Positions 5,997-9,885 of a stretch of DNA of 9,885 nucleotides are shown here, one piece after another. The stretch lies in contig CANQXO010000048.1 of assembly GCA_947627825.1 (NCBI GenBank), positions 1-9,885 on the forward strand. Reading direction: 5' to 3'. Below the pieces are notes generated by a model. That model did no database searches. It was not told the DNA's origin and saw only the letters and a list, made by a program, of their open reading frames with translations. Each line of letters opens with the position of its first letter. Position 1 is the first letter of the stretch. Position numbers and translations under genes: made by a program. The DNA comes from an uncultured Clostridia bacterium. Its GTDB lineage: Bacteria > Bacillota_A > Clostridia > TANB77 > CAG-508.

Positions 5997-6890
5997 ATGA
6001 AAAATTTTATGGAAAAATCAAAAGTATATTTTACAAAAAATATTACACCAGAAAATATTGTTAAAATGTATAACATTTTAAATAGACATTTAAAAGGAAG
6101 GGTAGCTGTTAAGTTACATTCAGGAGAAAGAGGCAATCAAAACTATATTAGACCAGAAATGGTGAAAGAAATAGTAGAAGCAGTTAATGGAACGGTAGTT
6201 GAATGTAATACTGCTTATGATGGAGCAAGAGACACCACAGAAAAACATAATAAATTAATGGAGGAACATGGCTGGACGAAATATTTCACAGTAGATATTA
6301 TGGACAGTGAAGGAGAAGATAAAGTTTTAGAAATTCCAAATGGAAAAATAATTAAGAAAAACTATGTAGGAAATCACATAGATAATTACGATTCAATGCT
6401 TGTTTTATCACATTTTAAAGGTCATCCAATGGGAGGCTACGGAGGAGCATTAAAGCAACTATCAATAGGAGTTGCTTCAGGAAGAGGAAAAAGATATATT
6501 CACTGTGCAGGAAAAGAAAATGCAAGTTATGAAGAAATGTTCCAAACTGACCAAATAAAATTTTTGGAATCTATGGCAGATGCAGCAAGCAGTGTCGTAA
6601 ATTTGTTTGGTGAAAATATTGCATATATAAATGTAATGTGTAACATGAGTGTAGATTGTGATTGTTGCAATGTAGCAGAAGACCCATGTATGAAAGATAT
6701 AGGAATATTAGCTTCTATAGACCCAGTGGCAATTGACCAAGCTTGTATTGACTTAGTAAAAAATTCAAATGACCCAGGAAAAGACCATTTACTAGAAAGA
6801 ATAAACTCAAGATTCGGAACTCATACAATTGATGCCGCCGAAGAATTAGGTATTGGAACAAAGGATTACGAATTAATTGAAGTTGAATAG
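5997..6890 (+). CDS. DUF362-family protein with a cysteine cluster
   Basis: 297 aa from ATG 5997. ATG 6009 is an equally possible start (293 aa), and neither has a nearby ribosome site: the good AAAGGAG is at 5947-5953, 43 nt before 5997. The protein looks like a DUF362 domain throughout: KVYFTKN (9-15), RVAVKLHSGERGNQNYIRP (35-53), LSHFKGHPMGGYGGALKQL (137-155) with a glycine-rich turn, and ILASIDPVAIDQACIDLV (237-254). The family includes proteins with ferredoxin-type clusters. Here there is no CxxCxxCxxxC pattern, but Cys221, Cys223, Cys224 and Cys231 are grouped (DCDCCNVAEDPC) and could bind a metal or an Fe-S centre (inference). No signal peptide, so probably cytoplasmic. The fic gene follows after 19 nt, which suggests one operon. 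Reaction and substrate are unknown. Confidence 0.85.
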   Translation: MKNFMEKSKVYFTKNITPENIVKMYNILNRHLKGRVAVKLHSGERGNQNYIRPEMVKEIVEAVNGTVVECNTAYDGARDTTEKHNKLMEEHGWTKYFTVDIMDSEGEDKVLEIPNGKIIKKNYVGNHIDNYDSMLVLSHFKGHPMGGYGGALKQLSIGVASGRGKRYIHCAGKENASYEEMFQTDQIKFLESMADAASSVVNLFGENIAYINVMCNMSVDCDCCNVAEDPCMKDIGILASIDPVAIDQACIDLVKNSNDPGKDHLLERINSRFGTHTIDAAEELGIGTKDYELIEVE

Positions 6891-6909
6891 TAAAAATTGG
6901 AGGGAAAAT

Positions 6910-7590
6910 ATGACTATTTTAGAGTTTATATTAAACCATAAAGAATATCTAGAAGACCTAATTACAAGGAGCACATATCACTCAAATGGAATTGAAGGTA
7001 GCACACTAACCTATGCTGAGACTTATGCAATTCTATACAATGATAATAGTTTTAAAATACAAGGAAAAGAGCCTAGAGAAATATATGAAGCTATTAACCA
7101 TAAAAAAGCATTAGAAGTCGTTTTTAAAAATTTGGAAACAAACAAAGAATTTGATGAAAGATTTATAAAAGAATTAAATGAAACAATAAACCAAGATATA
7201 AAAGATACAAAAGGATATAGAAAAATACAAGTTTTTATTAATGGTACAGAATACATTCCACCAGAAGCTGAAAAAATTCCAAATTTAATGAATTATTTTG
7301 TTTACAATTACAACCACGATGAGCAAGATATTTTTATGAAAATTGCAAAATACCACATAGAATTTGAAAGAATACATCCTTTTGAAGACAGGAATGGTAG
7401 AACAGGAAGATTACTTTTAAATTATGAATTAATTAAAAATGATATAGCTCCAATTGTCATCACCAAGGATGATAGAGTTAAATATTTCGAATTTATCAAT
7501 AATCAAAATGTCAATGGATTAGCAGAATTTTTTAAAAATTTATCTGAAGAAGAAAAAGAAAGATTAAGCAAATTTGGATATAAGCAATAG
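6910..7590 (+). CDS. Fic-domain protein, class II (N-terminal inhibitory helix)
   Basis: 226 aa from ATG 6910, with GGAGGG 6 nt upstream; a longer reading frame from 6877 has no such site. The Fic core motif is HPFEDRNGRTGR (156-167) with catalytic His156. The usual form is HPFx(D/E)GNGR; here the residue before NGR is Arg161 instead of Gly, in the anion-binding loop. The flap (about 108-117) and helix (IAKYHIEFERIHPF) are present. Near the N-terminus, SNGIEG (25-30) matches the (S/T)xxxE(G/N) inhibitory motif, and its Glu29 is expected to block productive ATP binding. Fic enzymes usually transfer AMP to a hydroxyl group of a target protein. The target is unknown. Second gene of the DUF362-fic unit, 19 nt after the DUF362 stop; a terminator follows at 7652-7690. 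No antitoxin gene is beside it, as expected when inhibition is within the same protein. Confidence 0.9.
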   Translation: MTILEFILNHKEYLEDLITRSTYHSNGIEGSTLTYAETYAILYNDNSFKIQGKEPREIYEAINHKKALEVVFKNLETNKEFDERFIKELNETINQDIKDTKGYRKIQVFINGTEYIPPEAEKIPNLMNYFVYNYNHDEQDIFMKIAKYHIEFERIHPFEDRNGRTGRLLLNYELIKNDIAPIVITKDDRVKYFEFINNQNVNGLAEFFKNLSEEEKERLSKFGYKQ

Positions 7591-7651
7591 AAAATAAATT
7601 AGGCAAATACAAAAGCACAAATACAAAAAATTATTAATTTAGAGTGTTAAT

Positions 7652-7690
7652 AAAAGACTGTTTCTTATTTGTATAAGAAACAGTCTTTTT
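7652..7690. terminator. Bidirectional terminator shared by the fic and tag transcripts
   Basis: Perfect 17-bp arms, 7652-7668 and 7673-7689, with a TTGT loop on the plus strand. The plus-strand RNA ends in a run of five U, which fits a terminator for the DUF362-fic unit. The minus-strand RNA ends in UUUUAUUA and would serve tag. The stop codon of tag (7665-7667) and its last eight codons lie inside the hairpin. Confidence 0.88.
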
Positions 7691-8201
7691 CATGTGAATA
7701 AATTATTCCTACAGCTTGTAAATAAGAATAAATAGTTGTACTACCAACAAACTTCATTCCTTTTTTCTGCAGGTCCTTAGAGATAGCATCTGAAAGACTA
7801 TTAGTTGTTTTACCAATTTCATAAATAATTTTACCATGAGTAAAAGTTTTTAAATAGTTATAAAATGTACCATACTCATTTATAATATCCTTAAAAACTT
7901 GGCTATTCTTTATGCTTGCAACTATCTTTAATTTATTTCTTATAATGAGTGGATTGTTAAGCAATTCATTAATTTTTGTATCATCATAATTGCAAATAGT
8001 GTCAATATCAAAATTATCATACGCAGTTCTAAAATAATCTCTTTTATTTAAAATACATTCCCAAGATAAGCCGGCTTGAAAACATTCTAAAATCAACATT
8101 TCATATAAATATTTATCATCAAAATTGGGCTTACACCACTCGTTATCGTGATATTCAATATACTTTGGATTTTTCAAATTACACCAACTGCATCTGGTCA
8201 T
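7665..8201 (-). CDS. tag: DNA-3-methyladenine glycosylase I
   Basis: 178 aa, close to the E. coli Tag length of 187. It removes 3-methyladenine from DNA, the first step of base excision repair. The N-terminus RCSWC and YIEYHDNEW (14-22) match Tag, as does LILECFQAGLSW (36-47), which contains the likely catalytic Glu39 (Glu38 in E. coli). The SKDLQKKGMKFVGSTTIYSYLQAVG stretch (about 140-164; not quoted in full as a motif) also matches. The four zinc ligands are kept: Cys4, His18, His170 and Cys174 (HEKDC), equivalent to Cys4, His17, His175 and Cys179. The start is ATG 8201 with AAAGGAGG inside the end of ogt; only 3 nt separate the two genes, so they are co-transcribed and probably coupled. 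The last codons, including Cys174, overlap the terminator hairpin at 7652-7690. Confidence 0.95.
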   Translation of the reverse strand: MTRCSWCNLKNPKYIEYHDNEWCKPNFDDKYLYEMLILECFQAGLSWECILNKRDYFRTAYDNFDIDTICNYDDTKINELLNNPLIIRNKLKIVASIKNSQVFKDIINEYGTFYNYLKTFTHGKIIYEIGKTTNSLSDAISKDLQKKGMKFVGSTTIYSYLQAVGIIYSHEKDCFLYK

Positions 8202-8204
8202 AAA

Positions 8205-8735
8205 TTATGCCTCCTTTGGAATAAAATACTTAGAAATATCAATGCCCTCTAGTTTTAATAATTCAAATTTGTTTTTTAAACCGCCTCCATATCCGACAAG
8301 GTTATTGTTACTTCCAATTACTCTATGACATGGAATAATAATACATATAGGATTTGAGCCTACAGCACCACCAACAGCTTGTGAAGACATTTTCTTAATT
8401 CCTCTTTTTTGTGCAATAGTTGTAGCAATATCATTATAGGTTAATAAATCTCCATATTCTATATTTTTTACAATATCTAAAACCTCACTCCTAAAAGGAG
8501 TTAAATTTTCCATTCTATATTTGGGGATAAAATTAGGCCTTTTTCCACTAAAATATAAATCAAGCCATTTAATAGTTTCTTGGAAAATTGGAAGAATCCT
8601 TTCCTCACAGCTTAAATTATGTTTTTTTGAGTCTTTAGAATTTTCAAACCATAATCCTGTTAAATATTTTCCATCACTGTTCATTATAATATTTGAAAAT
8701 TGCTTAGGTGTTGTATATGTGTATTTGTACATCAT
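8205..8735 (-). CDS. ogt: Methylated-DNA--protein-cysteine methyltransferase
   Basis: 176 aa. It repairs O6-alkylguanine by moving the alkyl group to its own cysteine, so each molecule works once. The active site is IPCHRVIG (134-141) with acceptor Cys136. FRSEVLDIVKNIEYGDLLTYNDIA (81-104) and the DNA-binding segment SSQAVGGAVGSNP (117-129) precede it. The position of the usual arginine finger reads Gln119, a variant I recall in other bacterial members. GYGGGLKNKFELLKLEG (148-164) closes the domain. Residues 1-75 form the short N-terminal ribonuclease-like domain. ATG 8735 is chosen because AGGAGA lies 8 nt upstream; the second Met follows directly. It is 3 nt upstream of tag, forming an alkylation-repair pair with different lesions. 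An Ada-type regulator domain is not fused to it and none is visible in the window. Confidence 0.95.
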   Translation of the reverse strand: MMYKYTYTTPKQFSNIIMNSDGKYLTGLWFENSKDSKKHNLSCEERILPIFQETIKWLDLYFSGKRPNFIPKYRMENLTPFRSEVLDIVKNIEYGDLLTYNDIATTIAQKRGIKKMSSQAVGGAVGSNPICIIIPCHRVIGSNNNLVGYGGGLKNKFELLKLEGIDISKYFIPKEA

Positions 8736-8804
8736 ATTTTGAATCTCCTAAATAAGGTTACTATATTTGTTACCATTTTTGAGTAAGCAATATGTATACT
8801 AAAG

Positions 8805-9137
8805 TCATTTGTTAATTAATGATATTTTTATTCCTAGAACACCATATCCTTTTTCTTCATCTGGTGAATATATTTCATGCATCATTTTTGTTTTATCTGC
8901 TATATCTTTTTCGTCAGAATATAGTCTTTTAAATAATTCTTCAAAAGTTGCTTCTCTATATAAATCATCAACGACAACTAATAATTTCTCTTGTAAATCA
9001 GGTAATTTGGAAAACTCAATTTGGTCTCCAATTTTTATTTGCTGTCTTTTCTCATCAAACAATCTAAATTCTACAGTTTTTTCACCACTTTTTATACTTT
9101 CAAATGGAGCTTCTTTTAATTTCATTTTATGTAGCAT
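8805..9137 (-). CDS. ASCH-domain (PUA-like) protein
   Basis: 110 aa, the size of a stand-alone ASCH domain. The hallmark G-x-K-x-x-E-x-R is present as GEKTVEFR (18-25), after FESIKSG. DEKRQQIKIGDQIEFS (28-43) and GYGVLGIKI (97-105) give the rest of the beta-barrel. ASCH domains resemble PUA RNA-binding folds, and members are proposed to bind RNA or act on modified nucleosides. The specific role here is not known. The start ATG 9137 has a strong GGAGG 5 nt upstream. It lies 19 nt after the broken topology-modulation gene and 69 nt before ogt, with no terminator between, so the four genes probably share a transcript. Confidence 0.85.
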   Translation of the reverse strand: MLHKMKLKEAPFESIKSGEKTVEFRLFDEKRQQIKIGDQIEFSKLPDLQEKLLVVVDDLYREATFEELFKRLYSDEKDIADKTKMMHEIYSPDEEKGYGVLGIKISLINK

Positions 9138-9156
9138 AATTACCTCCTTTTATAAT

Positions 9157-9674
9157 TTAATAATTTATTTTTGCATTAAACTCTTGTTCAAACCATTTAT
9201 TAAGCTCTCTTTTTGTTTTAAAAATGTGAACTTTATTACTGTCAATTTCTTTCAAATTTTCAATAATTATAGGTCTTTTATTTTTCCTCCATTTAACTAC
9301 CACCAGAAAAATTCGGAACTTAATTTTTCTTTGCAACCAGGAATTTCAGGCCTTTCCTTACCACGCAATTTAAAAAATCTGCCTACGATACCTTTTAATT
9401 GTGCAATAGTTGAATAATCTAAAAAAATAATATAATCTGATTTTTCTAAACGACGCTTTAATGTAGAAAAATAAGTTCCATCTATAATCCATTTGTCTTC
9501 ATTGATTTTTTGCAAAATAATTTTATCTCGTTCTTCTTTATTTATTTTTTCCCAATTTGGCAAATGACATAAACCGTCTAAATGATATGTAGGCAAGTGT
9601 AGTTGTTTTCCTAAATTATTTGCTAATGTTGTTTTACCTGTACCGCTTCCACCAATTATACTAATACGGTCCAT
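9157..9674 (-). pseudogene. P-loop 'DNA topology modulation' (FlaR-like, adenylate-kinase-like) protein, frameshifted
   Basis: From ATG 9674 (GGAGG 5 nt upstream) the protein opens with a Walker A motif, IIGGSGTGKTTLA (6-18 of this start), then LPTYHLDGLCHLPNW, WIIDGTYFSTLKRRLEKSDYIIFLD and RPEIPGCKEKLSSEFF, all typical of this nucleotide-kinase-like family. The reading frame stops at 9297 after about 125 aa, short of the usual 170-180. The missing C-terminus continues in another frame to the stop at 9157-9159: VVKWRKNKRPIIIENLKEI, then VHIFKTKRELNKWFEQEF. The two parts join if one T is restored to the TTTTT run (plus-strand A run, 9307-9311), giving a protein of about 172 aa. Slippage in that homopolymer, either real or a sequencing error, is the likely cause. 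The function of the family is not well defined. Confidence 0.82.
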
Positions 9675-9715
9675 AAAAACCTCCATTATATTTTATATCA
9701 ATTATTTTATATAAG

Positions 9716-9744
9716 TATATATCATATAAAAACATTGATTGCAA
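9716..9744 (-). promoter_or_regulatory. Possible promoter of the topology-modulation/ASCH/ogt/tag genes
   Basis: On the minus strand TTGCAA (9739-9744), a 17-bp spacer and TATATA (9716-9721); TATACT two bases further on is an alternative -10. It lies between the tRNA-Lys terminator and ATG 9674. The AT-rich context makes it tentative. Confidence 0.4.
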
Positions 9745-9776
9745 TAATTTGCATACAAATTAACGCTAATCAAAAC

Positions 9777-9800
9777 AAAAAAGCAGAGAAAAATCTCTAC
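9777..9800 (-). terminator. Terminator after tRNA-Lys(CUU)
   Basis: The minus-strand RNA folds GUAGAGA (9794-9800) with UCUCUGC (9783-9789) around a UUUU loop, with one U-G pair, followed by UUUUUU. It ends the tRNA transcript before the topology-modulation gene. Confidence 0.85.
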
Positions 9801-9809
9801 CTTATTTTT

Positions 9810-9885
9810 TGGTGGGCAACCAGGGGATCGAACCCTGGACCTTCTGATTAAGAGTCAGCTGCTCTACCAACTGAGCTAGTCACCC
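9810..9885 (-). tRNA. tRNA-Lys(CUU)
   Basis: The mature 5' end is the last base of the window. The acceptor GGGTGAC pairs with GTTGCCC (two G-T pairs). The anticodon loop CTCTTAA gives anticodon CUU, the T-arm is CCAGG-GTTCGAT-CCCTGG in outline, and CCA is encoded (9810-9812). It reads AAG codons and complements the tRNA-Lys(UUU) at 366-441. Its promoter is outside the window. Confidence 0.96.

Noticed and set aside
7023..7256. 77-codon minus-strand open frame
   Set aside because: It is antisense to the well-supported fic gene and has no recognisable motif or ribosome site.
7591..7640. Short direct repeat (CAAATACAAAA-like) after fic
   Set aside because: Only two imperfect copies in AT-rich sequence, too short to call a repeat array.
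8521..8742. 73-codon plus-strand open frame
   Set aside because: It is antisense to ogt, whose active-site motif is clear.
8748..8770. GGTTAC/GTTACC dyad upstream of ogt as an operator
   Set aside because: The arms contain a mismatch in only six bases and there is no second copy; chance is likely.
9297..9320. Programmed -1 frameshifting in the topology-modulation gene
   Set aside because: The run reads GAA TTT TTC TGG, not a full X-XXY-YYZ slippery site, and no clear downstream stem was seen. A deletion or read error is simpler, though not excluded.
8809..9417. 202-codon plus-strand open frame
   Set aside because: It is antisense to the ASCH gene and the topology-modulation gene. The peptide is rich in Ser, Phe and Asn, typical of an antisense reading of AT-rich genes.

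Overview
The window is AT-rich DNA from a low-GC Bacillota, most likely a member of the Clostridia. The pointers are strong Shine-Dalgarno sites, consensus TTGACA/TATAAT promoters, a VanW/YoaR-type cell-surface protein, a DUF362 protein, a CBM25-like protein, and tRNA genes with encoded CCA. UGA is used as a stop (at the end of the ASCH gene), so the standard bacterial code applies. Ten protein-coding loci (nine intact, one frameshifted) and four tRNA genes can be supported. No CRISPR array, transposase or insertion sequence was seen.

Right to left on the minus strand, positions 1-441 hold a tRNA operon, Lys(UUU)-Glu(UUC)-Thr(UGU), behind a near-perfect promoter (481-509). The most striking feature is here. 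The tRNA-Thr is split after anticodon nucleotide 36 by a compact intron of 235 nt. P1 with its U-G splice pair, P2, P3, P4, P6, P7, P9 and the terminal G can all be traced, and they make a group I intron resembling the cyanobacterial tRNA-Leu(UAA) type. Only the first 7 nt of the 3' exon are inside the window.

Positions 616-2007 (minus) hold a CBM25-like starch/glycogen-binding protein with a basic tail and an XRE/S24-type regulator whose catalytic serine is replaced by glutamate. Positions 2078-3741 (plus) hold a membrane-anchored VanW/YoaR protein with its own promoter. Positions 3828-5858 (minus) hold a two-gene, overlapping unit: a GNAT-like protein with a large insertion and an M23 metallopeptidase without a signal peptide. 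Positions 5894-7689 (plus) hold DUF362 and class II Fic genes, ended by a 17-bp hairpin.

Positions 7665-9744 (minus) hold a P-loop 'topology modulation' kinase-like gene broken by a one-base frameshift, then an ASCH-domain gene, then ogt and tag. Ogt and Tag repair different DNA alkylation lesions (O6-alkylguanine and 3-methyladenine) and are translationally linked. The last codons of tag, including a zinc-ligand cysteine, lie inside the terminator hairpin of the convergent fic operon. A tRNA-Lys(CUU) with its own terminator closes the window at 9783-9885.

The strongest candidate for something undescribed is the self-splicing intron in tRNA-Thr(UGU). The GNAT/M23 pair is the protein system whose function is least clear. 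All family assignments come from reading motifs by eye; no database search was possible.
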